From JAHEIJ01 sp040235565 (GTDB lineage: Bacteria; Pseudomonadota; Gammaproteobacteria; UBA6429; Thiohalophilaceae), in the NCBI GenBank assembly GCA_040235565.1, contig JBECLA010000062.1, positions 1 to 64,000 of the forward strand: a stretch of 64,000 nt of DNA, in the 5' to 3' direction. Below the pieces are notes generated by a model that made no database searches, was not told the origin of the DNA, and worked only from the letters and a program-made list of their open reading frames with translations. A program made the position numbers and the translations under genes. Of the stretch, positions 1 through 8,278 are shown piece by piece (position 1 is the first letter of the stretch; each line of letters starts with the position of its first letter).

Positions 1-104
1 CTGCCAACAGAAGCGATGACTTCAATGCCACGGCTGGTCAGCAGGCCTTCCAGACCGACGCGAAACAAGGTGTGATCATCAATTAATATGACGCGCAAAC
101 TCAT
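1..104 (-). CDS. NarL/FixJ-type response regulator, N-terminal fragment
   Basis: Only the first 34 codons lie in the window. The translation begins MSLRVILIDDHTLFRVGLEG, the usual start of a LuxR/NarL-family receiver domain; the paired acidic residues (DD) are part of the phosphorylation pocket. The phosphoacceptor aspartate and the DNA-binding domain are outside the window. The ATG overlaps the stop codon of the upstream sensor kinase in an ATGA arrangement (101-104), so the two are translationally coupled and form a cognate two-component pair. What it regulates cannot be read here. Its position directly after the dsr operon makes sulfur or respiratory genes plausible targets (inference). 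Confidence 0.9.
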   Translation of the reverse strand, partial: MSLRVILIDDHTLFRVGLEGLLTSRGIEVIASVG

Positions 105-1795
105 GGCAATACATTGGCTTCCGGCAATTTAACTTTTATTCCTGAAGTAGCTGGTTCCGGGTACCGGAAACGCAACAGGATGCGGGTGCCTTCGCCGGGT
201 TCACTCTCGATACGTACCGTGCCACCGATGCGTTTGGCGCGTTCTTGCATAATGCTCAGGCCGAGATGATCCTCGGAAGTACGATCGGACTCGGGTTGCA
301 CCGTCATCCCGATACCGTCATCTTCAATCAGGATGCGGCAGTCACCATGAACGTCACTGCGCATGATGACACGCACGGCGTGGGCCTGACTGTGCTTGCG
401 AATGTTATTGAGTGCTTCCTGGATGATACGGAGTGCCTGAACCTCAATGCTGGGCGGAAGTTGCAGGACATTCCATTCCTTTTGCAGGAAAATCGAGATG
501 TCGGACTGATTACGAAAGCGTTCAACCAGGTGTTCCACCGCCGGAACCAGACCATGTTTGCCGATCGGCGCACGGAAGTGGGTGATCAACTCACGCAGTT
601 CTGAATAGGCTTCGTCCAGATTATTTTCAATTTTTTCCAACTCATACCAGATGGCCGGTTCCTGGCCCTGGCGTAAAGTCTCATCCAGGACCCGGACCTG
701 AAAGCGCAGACTGGCCAGTGTCTGTGCCAGGGAGTCATGTAATTCATGCGCCAGCCTGGTGCGTTCTTCCATAATGGAAAGTCGGTTGGCTTCGTCATCA
801 GAGCGGGCCTTGTCAATCGCCATACCCAGATGACGTCCGATACTGGTGAGGAGACCGACAATGTCTTCCTGATCCGCAAAATCGTTGTTATCCACGAACA
901 GGTTATACACACCCAGTGTCTTGTCACGATATTGCAGGGGAACCGCGATCATGCCGATGTTATCGTCATTGAAGAACGACCGACCGATGATTTTGTCACA
1001 CTGACTGATATTTTTCTGAAACAGGACGGTGCCTTCGCGATACGCGCTGCCGCATAAGCAACTGTCAGACGGGATCAGTTCTTCCCGCTTCATCAGATCC
1101 TCATCCAGGCCGATACTGGACACCAGCCGCATCTGGTTATCATCAGTGACCAGTCGGACCACAGCGGCACGGGCATTGACCACATCCTTGAGGGTGTGCA
1201 GAAAGCGGGTCAGCAAATCATCCAGGTCGCGTGACACGTTAATACTGGCGGCCACATCGTAGACAATTTCCAGGGAATGGGTTTTGCGTTCGATATGCTG
1301 GGTTTGTTTGCGGACCTGACTCTGCATATCTTGCGACAGGGTCTGCAGGGTATCGCTCAGTGCATTGATGTCATTTACCAGGGCATCGAAATCCTTCGTT
1401 CCGATGCGTGACAAGCGTGCTTCAAGGTTGCCTTCCCGTATGCTTTGCGCCCAGTTGCGCAAGGTGGTCAGCGGTTGTAACAGGTTACTCTGGATCTGAA
1501 GCATCAGACGGGCGAGCAGGAGCAGGCCGATGATTCCCGGAATACCCAGTAAGAGGTAAACGAGTAGACCGGCCTCGGTGGTGCTCAAATACCAGAAGGT
1601 CGCAATGCCGGTGATCAGAAAAATCCCGCCGATGGCGAATACGGTACTACACAGGCGGCTGCGCCAGACCCCACCCTGGTACTGGCGGAACAGGGTGGAT
1701 ATCAGCCCGGCTTTGGTCCGCTGTGTACCCGCTGTCGAAGACATGATTTTCTGGTCACGCTTTGGGGTGATGGATGGGGCGTCAGTTCTGTGCAT
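101..1795 (-). CDS. NarX-type sensor histidine kinase without periplasmic domain
   Basis: Membrane sensor kinase of 564 residues. Order of parts: short cytoplasmic tail, two membrane segments at about 50-70 and 77-98, HAMP (about 100-155), a GAF-like domain (about 170-330), a HisKA_3 dimerisation helix with RLAHELHD (likely phosphoacceptor His353) and a C-terminal HATPase with the DDGIGM box. NarX of enteric bacteria has a periplasmic nitrate-binding domain between its two membrane helices. Here the loop is only about six residues, so sensing is likely cytoplasmic. The GAF region has cysteines at 246, 248 and 266 that could serve redox or metal sensing (inference). The start is uncertain: neither the chosen ATG nor the one at codon 18 has a good Shine-Dalgarno. 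It is the first gene of a pair with the regulator at 1-104 and follows dsrR by about 100 bases on the same strand. Confidence 0.88.
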   Translation of the reverse strand: MHRTDAPSITPKRDQKIMSSTAGTQRTKAGLISTLFRQYQGGVWRSRLCSTVFAIGGIFLITGIATFWYLSTTEAGLLVYLLLGIPGIIGLLLLARLMLQIQSNLLQPLTTLRNWAQSIREGNLEARLSRIGTKDFDALVNDINALSDTLQTLSQDMQSQVRKQTQHIERKTHSLEIVYDVAASINVSRDLDDLLTRFLHTLKDVVNARAAVVRLVTDDNQMRLVSSIGLDEDLMKREELIPSDSCLCGSAYREGTVLFQKNISQCDKIIGRSFFNDDNIGMIAVPLQYRDKTLGVYNLFVDNNDFADQEDIVGLLTSIGRHLGMAIDKARSDDEANRLSIMEERTRLAHELHDSLAQTLASLRFQVRVLDETLRQGQEPAIWYELEKIENNLDEAYSELRELITHFRAPIGKHGLVPAVEHLVERFRNQSDISIFLQKEWNVLQLPPSIEVQALRIIQEALNNIRKHSQAHAVRVIMRSDVHGDCRILIEDDGIGMTVQPESDRTSEDHLGLSIMQERAKRIGGTVRIESEPGEGTRILLRFRYPEPATSGIKVKLPEANVLP

Positions 1796-1875
1796 ACCTG
1801 GTCGAGAACCTGTAACCTTGATTTATTGACAGATACCGAATAGTACCGCAAAAGCAACCGGCATACTGAATGAAA

Positions 1876-1890
1876 TTGGGGTTACCCCAA
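1876..1890. promoter_or_regulatory. Perfect palindrome between dsrR and the kinase gene
   Basis: TTGGGG-TTA-CCCCAA, two 6-base arms around a 3-base centre. It ends two bases from the last base of the dsrR stop codon and about 80 bases upstream of the kinase start. It has no T-run on either strand, so it does not look like a terminator. It could be an operator for the kinase/regulator pair. The function is inferred from position only. Confidence 0.4.
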
Positions 1891-1891
1891 C

Positions 1892-2233
1892 TCAGAAATG
1901 GTGTTCGGAACCGCCTTCCTGTTCATTCGGTGGGACATAATTGGGGTCGTTCGGATTCATGAAAATGAAATTGAATTCTCCCGCTTCCAGTTCCACATAA
2001 TCCAGCGTGGTGCCTTTGAGTAACTCATAACTGGCCGGGGCAATCACTATCTTGATGCCTTCCGAATCACAACTCAAATCTTCATCGGATTCGGCATCGG
2101 CGAATCCCATCGCATATTGCAGGCTGCCATCATTGTCGAGACGGGCAGCCACACGCAGCGGCATGCCTTCCATTTGGCCCTGTTTGGCAGAAGTACGGAT
2201 TTGGTCGGCGGCGGCGGGGGTCACATTGAACAT
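1892..2233 (-). CDS. dsrR: DsrR, A-type scaffold-like protein
   Basis: A 113-residue protein with the fold signature of the IscA/A-type iron-sulfur carrier family (N-terminal FNVTPAAADQI, then GSLQYAMGF and a C-terminal NFIFMNPN stretch). It lacks the three conserved cysteines of true A-type carriers: its only Cys is in the EDLSCDSEG segment and the C-terminal CGC is absent. This matches DsrR of Allochromatium vinosum, which is known to act on dsr expression after transcription and does not bind Fe-S. It is the last gene of the dsr block, after dsrN. A GGAG ribosome binding site lies at good distance before the ATG. Loss of cysteines is a family trait and does not indicate decay. Confidence 0.88.
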   Translation of the reverse strand: MFNVTPAAADQIRTSAKQGQMEGMPLRVAARLDNDGSLQYAMGFADAESDEDLSCDSEGIKIVIAPASYELLKGTTLDYVELEAGEFNFIFMNPNDPNYVPPNEQEGGSEHHF

Positions 2234-2281
2234 GAATACACTCCAGATTGCTTACTGTTAGTCAATAACCTAGTAAAAATG

Positions 2282-3673
2282 TCAATTATAACCATTTTTT
2301 GACTTACAGGCACGGACAAAAGCGATAAACCGTGCGGCCCAGTGATGACGGGAGGTGTCCCGCAGGTGGGCGTACGAAGCCAGCAGGTTCCTGTAGATCA
2401 AGCCGTCGTGCTGGCCATCAATGCCCGTGCCGCGGCGGACATGGTAGGCAAATTGCTGATTTGCGGGCAAATTCTCCAGTACCGAGTAGTGGAATTCATG
2501 CCCGGGCAGCAGGCTATCACTTGCGGCGAAGCCGTCCGGCCAGGGATGGGCCGGGGTTTCCTGTAACTGGATGTAACCACGTCCCATCGGGCGCGGGTGC
2601 ATGCTGATGTCCCCGGGGATCACCCCGACCATTTCACAGGACTGCTCCTGCCAGCTCAGGCGTCGGGCAAGGTACATGAGGCCGCCGCATTCGGCATAGG
2701 TGGGCAGACCCTTGTCGATGGCGGCCTTGATGGCGCGCCGGAGTGGCTGATTCGCCTCTAACTGGGCCATGTGGGTTTCGGGAAAGCCGCCGCCGATGAA
2801 CAGGCCATCACAGTCAGGCAAACTGGTGTCTTCGAGGGCATTAAACGGTACCAGTTCCGCGCCGGCCGTTTGCAGGGCGTCCAGATCATCGGGGTAGTAA
2901 AAGCCGAAGGCGGCATCCCGGGCAATCGCGACGCGCACATCGGGCGCATGGCGTTGGTGTTGCAGACGGAAATGGGTTTCCGGCATGGTGGGACTGGCGG
3001 CGGCAATCTCGTGCAGCCGTTCCAGATCCACCTGCTGGGCGATCAGCTGGCCGATATGAGCAATACGTTGCTCGGCACCACGGCTTTCGTTGCTGGGCAC
3101 CAGACCCAGGTGACGCTCGACGATGGCCATGGATTTATCGTGGTAAACCGCACCAATCACGGGGACCTCGGTGTAGTGTTCCAGTACCGCGCGCAGTTTG
3201 CTTTCGTGTCGCTGGCCCCGGATCTGGTTGAGAATCACGCCGGCAATGTGCAGTTCGGGATCAAATGCCTGATAGCCCAGCACCAGCGGGGCAATGCCGC
3301 GCGTCATGCCCTGCACATCGATGACCAGTACCACCGGCGTATGAGTGAGTCGTGCCAGGGCGGCATTGCTGTTGCTGCCATCAATATCGAGCCCGTCGTA
3401 CAGGCCCTTGTTACCTTCGATCAGGGATATATCGGCTGTGGCGGAGTAGTGGTGCACAGTGGCCAGGATCTCGTCCCGCTGCATGGTGTAGAAATCGAGG
3501 TTATAACAGGCGCGATTGGCGGCCCGCCCCAGCCACATGGGGTCAATATAATCCGGACCTTTTTTATAGGGCTGAACAATATGCCCTTGATCAGAGAGCG
3601 CCTTGCACAGGCCGATACTGAGAGTGGTTTTACCGGAGGATTTGTGTGCTGCGGAGATCAGCAGACGCTTCAT
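2282..3673 (-). CDS. dsrN: DsrN, siroheme amidase (CbiA/CobB-like)
   Basis: Glutamine-dependent amidotransferase of 463 residues related to cobyrinic acid a,c-diamide synthase. An N-terminal P-loop dethiobiotin synthetase-like domain (HKSSGKTT, residues 10-17) is followed by a class I glutamine amidotransferase domain with YAECGGL, where Cys329 is the likely nucleophile. In sulfur oxidisers DsrN makes siroheme amide, the prosthetic group of DsrAB. It sits between dsrP and dsrR, the same order as in Allochromatium vinosum, and the context separates it from cobalamin synthesis genes. About 90 bases separate it from dsrP; I see no terminator there. Confidence 0.92.
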   Translation of the reverse strand: MKRLLISAAHKSSGKTTLSIGLCKALSDQGHIVQPYKKGPDYIDPMWLGRAANRACYNLDFYTMQRDEILATVHHYSATADISLIEGNKGLYDGLDIDGSNSNAALARLTHTPVVLVIDVQGMTRGIAPLVLGYQAFDPELHIAGVILNQIRGQRHESKLRAVLEHYTEVPVIGAVYHDKSMAIVERHLGLVPSNESRGAEQRIAHIGQLIAQQVDLERLHEIAAASPTMPETHFRLQHQRHAPDVRVAIARDAAFGFYYPDDLDALQTAGAELVPFNALEDTSLPDCDGLFIGGGFPETHMAQLEANQPLRRAIKAAIDKGLPTYAECGGLMYLARRLSWQEQSCEMVGVIPGDISMHPRPMGRGYIQLQETPAHPWPDGFAASDSLLPGHEFHYSVLENLPANQQFAYHVRRGTGIDGQHDGLIYRNLLASYAHLRDTSRHHWAARFIAFVRACKSKNGYN

Positions 3674-3763
3674 GGGAGAAACTGAGGAAGGGATGTCATC
3701 GACAGAGCCCTTCTCGCTATATCGTTAAGCTTGGTTAGTGGTCTGAAACCGCTGCCTTCTCAC

Positions 3764-4969
3764 TCAGGCACGATGCGGATCAACGTCTTCATCCGCCAGG
3801 CTGTTCGGCAGAAAGCCGAGTACTTTCACTGCCAGGGCGACGATGATCAGCGCAATGGCGATGCCGCCCACACCCAGCACCACTTCGGGCAGACTTGGAG
3901 CATAACTGTTGACGATGCCATCGGAGAAGCTGCTGGAGACTTCCTTACCCGGGAACAGGACCAGCGGATAGGCCTGTCCGCCGATGATAATGACATACAT
4001 CTGGATCAGGCCACCGATGATCACCAGCAGGGCCCCCAGGCCAACGAGGGCACGGGATTTACCCCAGGTGGGGTGATAGAACAGCAGCAACGGGAGCAGA
4101 CTGCCAACCAGCACCTGACCGATCCAGAACAGTTGGGTATAGATGCCACCGTCACGTAAGAGGAAGGCTTCGATGCCATGATGTTCGGTCGCATACAGAT
4201 TCGTCAGGTGATACACCATCACAAAGTACAGCACGCCGGCGACAAACACGCCCAGCAGATTTTTCAGCCGTCGAAACAGGGCATCGCCAAAAGGACGGTC
4301 GGTCCATTTATAGGCGGCCATGGTAACCAGCAGGAAAATTGCCAGACCAAATGAGAAGGACATGACGATGAACATCGGCGCCATCAGGGCCGCGTCATAG
4401 GCCTGGCGGGCAACCAGGAAGCCGAAGATGGAGCCGGTACCGGTGGTAAGTATCAGGCGCCAGAGAAAAGCGGCCATCCCCGCGGCATGGGTGTACTTGT
4501 TCATGCGGCGTTCCATCATAAACCACAGATAAACGGCCACGATAAGGAAAAAGCCGTTATACAGAATGATGTTCCAGGCAAAGATCGACTTGAAGTTATA
4601 GTAAGTCATCGCGACGATGAGGCGGTCCGGACGACCTAAATCCAGCACCAGCACCATCAAACCACCGGCGAGTAAGGCAAGTGACAGTAAGCCGGAAAGG
4701 CGGGCGAGGGGTTTGTAGGCGGTTTTATTGAAGACTGAAGAGATCGACGCCACGTTAAGGGCACCGGACGCCGCCACGATCAAAAAGACGGCGAAGACAT
4801 GCGGGGTGCCCCAGACGATCTGGTTATTCATCCCGGTCACATAATGGCCATGGTGTTCCATGTAATAGGTTGCCCCAAGCGCCGCCAGAATAAAGGCGCC
4901 AAGAATACCCAACAATGCTATGTAACCGCCGCTACGGCCCTCAATTGCGCTGAATGCTATCTTTTTCAT
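3764..4969 (-). CDS. dsrP: DsrP, NrfD-family membrane subunit of DsrMKJOP
   Basis: A 401-residue integral membrane protein with about ten hydrophobic helices and no haem or Fe-S motifs, typical of the NrfD/PsrC family that exchanges electrons with quinone. It is the quinone-facing partner of DsrO (periplasmic ferredoxin) and DsrJ (cytochrome c). The start MKKIAFSAIEG puts a short positively charged segment before the first helix (about 17-36). The C-terminus is acidic and soluble. It lies 24 bases after dsrO in the same direction. Confidence 0.93.
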   Translation of the reverse strand: MKKIAFSAIEGRSGGYIALLGILGAFILAALGATYYMEHHGHYVTGMNNQIVWGTPHVFAVFLIVAASGALNVASISSVFNKTAYKPLARLSGLLSLALLAGGLMVLVLDLGRPDRLIVAMTYYNFKSIFAWNIILYNGFFLIVAVYLWFMMERRMNKYTHAAGMAAFLWRLILTTGTGSIFGFLVARQAYDAALMAPMFIVMSFSFGLAIFLLVTMAAYKWTDRPFGDALFRRLKNLLGVFVAGVLYFVMVYHLTNLYATEHHGIEAFLLRDGGIYTQLFWIGQVLVGSLLPLLLFYHPTWGKSRALVGLGALLVIIGGLIQMYVIIIGGQAYPLVLFPGKEVSSSFSDGIVNSYAPSLPEVVLGVGGIAIALIIVALAVKVLGFLPNSLADEDVDPHRA

Positions 4970-4993
4970 TTTGTGGACAACTCGCTTTGGATA

Positions 4994-5752
4994 TTAAAGA
5001 CCCTGATAACGCACACCGGTGTTCAGACCCAGATCGGCACGGATTTCTTCGCCGCCATTTTTTGCCAGTTCCCTGGAAATATCACTTTCAGGATCATTCA
5101 GATCACCGAAGAACATGGCGTTGTGGTTTTCAGCGTTACAGGCTTCAACACAGGCCGGCGTACCGCCGTTGTCGACACGCTGAACACACAGGGTGCAGCT
5201 TTCAACGGTACCTTTACCGCGAGGCGCATTGACATTCTGGTCGGTCAGATCTTCATGGACGAAGGAACGGGCCTTGTAGGGGCAGGCCATCATACAGTAA
5301 CGGCAGCCAATGCAGATGTGCTTGTCAACCAGCACAATGCCATCGACACGTTTCATTGATGCGCCGGTCGGGCAGACGTCGACACACGGCGGAATTTCAC
5401 AATGCTGGCACATCAGCGGGAGGGTCTGGACATGGCCTGTCGCCTTGTCGGTCAGTTTGACCTTGCGAATCCACTGCGCGCGTTGATTGGGGGCGGAGTG
5501 AGGTTCACTTTCCGGGCCCCAGCCATATTCGTTTTCACAGGCGGTGACACAGGCATCACAGCCATCAGCACACTTGGTGGTGTTGATCAGGATGCCCCAG
5601 CGGACCTTGTCAGTGACCGCCATGGCGGCCGGTTTTGCCTGGGCGACCTGATACAGGACCACCCCGGGGGCAACGGCCATACCGGTCGCCGCCGCAACCT
5701 TGCCAAAGAAGGAGCGGCGTGCCTGGTTAATTAACGTATCGTTGTTTGCCAT
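4994..5752 (-). CDS. dsrO: DsrO, Tat-exported ferredoxin-like subunit
   Basis: A 252-residue periplasmic iron-sulfur protein. The N-terminus carries a twin-arginine signal (ARRSFFGKVA, residues 11-20) followed by a hydrophobic stretch to about residue 38, so it is exported folded. Four cysteine groups follow: CADGCDACVTAC (61-72), CQHCEIPPCVDVC, CIGCRYCMMAC and CTLC with a later CVEAC. These match a protein with several [4Fe-4S] clusters of the DmsB/NrfC type. It should relay electrons between DsrJ and DsrP. Its ATG overlaps the stop of dsrJ by one base (TAATG), which implies coupled translation. Confidence 0.94.
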   Translation of the reverse strand: MANNDTLINQARRSFFGKVAAATGMAVAPGVVLYQVAQAKPAAMAVTDKVRWGILINTTKCADGCDACVTACENEYGWGPESEPHSAPNQRAQWIRKVKLTDKATGHVQTLPLMCQHCEIPPCVDVCPTGASMKRVDGIVLVDKHICIGCRYCMMACPYKARSFVHEDLTDQNVNAPRGKGTVESCTLCVQRVDNGGTPACVEACNAENHNAMFFGDLNDPESDISRELAKNGGEEIRADLGLNTGVRYQGL

Positions 5753-6267
5753 TATTCCGCACCTCCTGCTGGCAGGGGCTTGTCAGTTTCCTGTGCCAAT
5801 GATGAATGCTGATTAAAGACAACATCATTGGGATGCGGGCTGCTTTTGCCGGTTAAGGCCTTGCCGGGGGTCGCGGCTTCCGGCGTGTCACGATGACAGC
5901 CAAAGCAGTCGATATTGACCGCGGCATACGTATGACAGGTGCTGCAGAAGTGGTTGTCATCACCATAGCGGGCATAACTGCCATTTTCATTCGGCACAAC
6001 ATGACAATTGATGCATTCCGCCAGACTGTACTTGCTGGTGCGGATCCCCTGGCGCATGGTGTCATCACGCTGATGCAGGATGAACTTCATATGGTTTTTG
6101 CGCATCTCCGTTACCGGTTCAACACAGCCAAATTCCTCGTTGGCCTTGGCTTTCGCCTTGGGTAACACCGGAGAGGGAACATCACCTGCATAGAGGGGCA
6201 GGGCCAGGAACAGCCCCGCCGCCACCATGACTAACTTCTGACTGACTTGTCTGAGTGACACTTTCAT
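5752..6267 (-). CDS. dsrJ: DsrJ, periplasmic triheme cytochrome c
   Basis: A 171-residue exported cytochrome with a Sec-type signal (hydrophobic 11-26, ending LYAG). There are exactly three c-haem sites: CINCH (85-89), CSTCH (108-112) and CFGCH (121-125). Upstream, Cys48 in FGCVEP lies where Allochromatium vinosum DsrJ has the conserved cysteine that coordinates one haem in an unusual His/Cys mode, so the special haem is probably kept here. It belongs to DsrMKJOP, with DsrO and DsrP encoded next. It follows dsrL by 11 bases. Confidence 0.94.
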   Translation of the reverse strand: MKVSLRQVSQKLVMVAAGLFLALPLYAGDVPSPVLPKAKAKANEEFGCVEPVTEMRKNHMKFILHQRDDTMRQGIRTSKYSLAECINCHVVPNENGSYARYGDDNHFCSTCHTYAAVNIDCFGCHRDTPEAATPGKALTGKSSPHPNDVVFNQHSSLAQETDKPLPAGGAE

Positions 6268-6278
6268 TATCCTCTTGC

Positions 6279-8222
6279 TTAATCACCCATGGCCATATCG
6301 ATGTAACCGGTCGGGCAGACATCGGCGCAGATATGGCAGCCAATACATTTTGCATAGTCAGTTGCCACGTAACGACCCATGGTCGCTTCCTTCTTCGGCA
6401 CACGGTAAACCGCATCCTGAGGACAGAAGATCACACAGTTATCACACTCGAAGCACATGCCACAACTCATGCAACGATCCGCTTCCGCAACCGCTTCTTC
6501 TTCCGACAGGCCTTTCATACGTTCCTGGAAGTGACCCAGTACTTCATCCGCAGAGGGCACATCTTCCTGGCGCTTGTGACGCGGGGTAAAGCCGAAGTGA
6601 CCCAGGAACAGCATGTCAGCCGAGATGATTTCGTTTTTGGAGCGATCTTCGTAGTTATGGACCGCGAATTTCTCATCTGAAGTGCCCCAGGCACTGCTGT
6701 GATCGTACTCAGCCGGATCCAGCCCCGTTTCATGCAATTTCTGCAGCAGATTGAAATGGTGCTTGTCGACCTTGGGACGCTTGCCCATATCTTCATGCTT
6801 CAGATAGTGGTCGATGCTGTCAACCGCAATCGAAGCCTGGCCGATAGCAGTGGTCAGCAGGTGAGGACGCACGATGTCACCGGCAACGAAATGACCGGGC
6901 TTGCCCGGAACCTGATAGTGCTGATCCGCATCAATCAGACCACGTTCGTTACCGATGTCTTCGAAGCCGTCCAGCTTGCCGCCCTGGCCGATGGCCGAGA
7001 CCAGCAGGTCGAGTTCGATATCGTATTCAGAACCTTCGATCGGGGTCTTGCCGTCGTCTTCCAGCTTCTGGACCCGCAGCGCCTTGGCACGACCCTTGTC
7101 ATCCACAATGACTTCAACCGGGGTAATACAACCCACGATTTCAACCCCCTCACGCAGGGCATCTTCGCGTTCGTGTTCGGCCGCCGGCATCTTGTCAATC
7201 GGTGAACGGCTCAACAGCATGACTTCCGCTCCCTGACGTACAGCGGAAGAGGCCACGTCATGCGCGGTATGACCAAGGACGATGTTTTCTGGGCGGTCCT
7301 TGTCAGCAATGTTCTCGATACGCCCCAGACGACGGGCAACGGAGGCGACGTCGATAGAAGTATCACCACCACCAACAACCACAACCTTTTCGGTAACCAG
7401 TTTCAAGCGACCATCGTTAAAGGCTTCCAGGAAGTCGACTCCGGTCAGGACATTCGGGGCTTTGTCGGCACCCGGAATCGGCAATTGCCGACCGGCCTGG
7501 GCACCCACGGCCCACAGAATCGCGTCGTAGTCCTTTTCCAGTTGCTTAACGGTAATGTCTTTTCCAATCCAGGTGTTGAGCTTGATTTCGACACCCATTT
7601 CCACGATACGGTTGATTTCGCCATCCAGAACGTCACGTGGCGTACGATAACCCGGAATACCGTATTTCATCATGCCGCCTAGCGTTTCGTGGTTGTCGAA
7701 CAGAGTGACAGCATGACCCTTGCGGCGCAGTTGGTAGGCACCGGCCAGACCCGCCGGGCCACCACCGATGACAGCGATTTTCTTGCCGGTATCCTGACCG
7801 GCTGCAAACTTGAAGCCGGCTTCGAGGGCGCTGTCTCCAATAAACTGTTCTACCGAGTTGATGCCGACGTGGTCTTCCACTTCGTTACGGTTACAACCGT
7901 CTTCACACGGCGCCGGGCAGACACGACCCATCACTGACGGGAAGGGGTTGGCATCGGTGGAACGACGGAAGGCGTATTCCTGCATCGTCATGCCTTCAGC
8001 CGGTTTTTCGATACCGCGCACGATGTCGAGCCAGCCGCGAATATCTTCCCCGGAAGGGCAGCTACCCTGGCAAGGCGGAGTCCGGTGGACATACGTCGGG
8101 CACTTGTGGGACGTATCTTCGTTGAAGATTTTAGCCGTCATTGAATCCCATTCGTAGTCACCGTCTTCAAACCGACGGAACGTTAATTTTTCGTTTTTCA
8201 TATCATCGCGGGAAGTAGCCAT
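6279..8222 (-). CDS. dsrL: DsrL, FAD iron-sulfur NAD(P)H oxidoreductase
   Basis: A 647-residue flavoprotein related to the small subunit of glutamate synthase. An N-terminal cysteine region (C41, C51, C55 in TPPCQGSCPSGED) comes before an FAD Rossmann motif (VIGGGPAGLAG, about 152-162) and an NAD(P)H motif (VVVGGGDTSID). The C-terminus has two [4Fe-4S] motifs, CMSCGMCFECDNC and CIGCHICADVC. In sulfur oxidisers DsrL passes electrons from sulfite formation by DsrAB to NAD(P). Its presence together with dsrEFH is good evidence that this Dsr system works oxidatively. It lies 56 bases after dsrK. Confidence 0.95.
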   Translation of the reverse strand: MATSRDDMKNEKLTFRRFEDGDYEWDSMTAKIFNEDTSHKCPTYVHRTPPCQGSCPSGEDIRGWLDIVRGIEKPAEGMTMQEYAFRRSTDANPFPSVMGRVCPAPCEDGCNRNEVEDHVGINSVEQFIGDSALEAGFKFAAGQDTGKKIAVIGGGPAGLAGAYQLRRKGHAVTLFDNHETLGGMMKYGIPGYRTPRDVLDGEINRIVEMGVEIKLNTWIGKDITVKQLEKDYDAILWAVGAQAGRQLPIPGADKAPNVLTGVDFLEAFNDGRLKLVTEKVVVVGGGDTSIDVASVARRLGRIENIADKDRPENIVLGHTAHDVASSAVRQGAEVMLLSRSPIDKMPAAEHEREDALREGVEIVGCITPVEVIVDDKGRAKALRVQKLEDDGKTPIEGSEYDIELDLLVSAIGQGGKLDGFEDIGNERGLIDADQHYQVPGKPGHFVAGDIVRPHLLTTAIGQASIAVDSIDHYLKHEDMGKRPKVDKHHFNLLQKLHETGLDPAEYDHSSAWGTSDEKFAVHNYEDRSKNEIISADMLFLGHFGFTPRHKRQEDVPSADEVLGHFQERMKGLSEEEAVAEADRCMSCGMCFECDNCVIFCPQDAVYRVPKKEATMGRYVATDYAKCIGCHICADVCPTGYIDMAMGD

Positions 8223-8278
8223 GCCATTACTCCTGTCTAATCGATTCGGTTGTTACCGGACTCGTAAAATTCAATAGG

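Noticed and set aside
2264..2275. 12-base match AATAACCTAGTA to 24124-24135
   Set aside because: Twelve-base matches are expected many times by chance in 64 kb, and the surrounding sequences differ.
2262..2286. IscR-like site upstream of dsrR
   Set aside because: ATAACCTAGT resembles part of a type 1 IscR site, but the second half does not match well enough to support a call.
2771..3685. 304-codon plus-strand ORF across dsrN
   Set aside because: It lies wholly antisense to dsrN, has no ribosome binding site or family match, and is explained by GC-rich codon use of the real gene.
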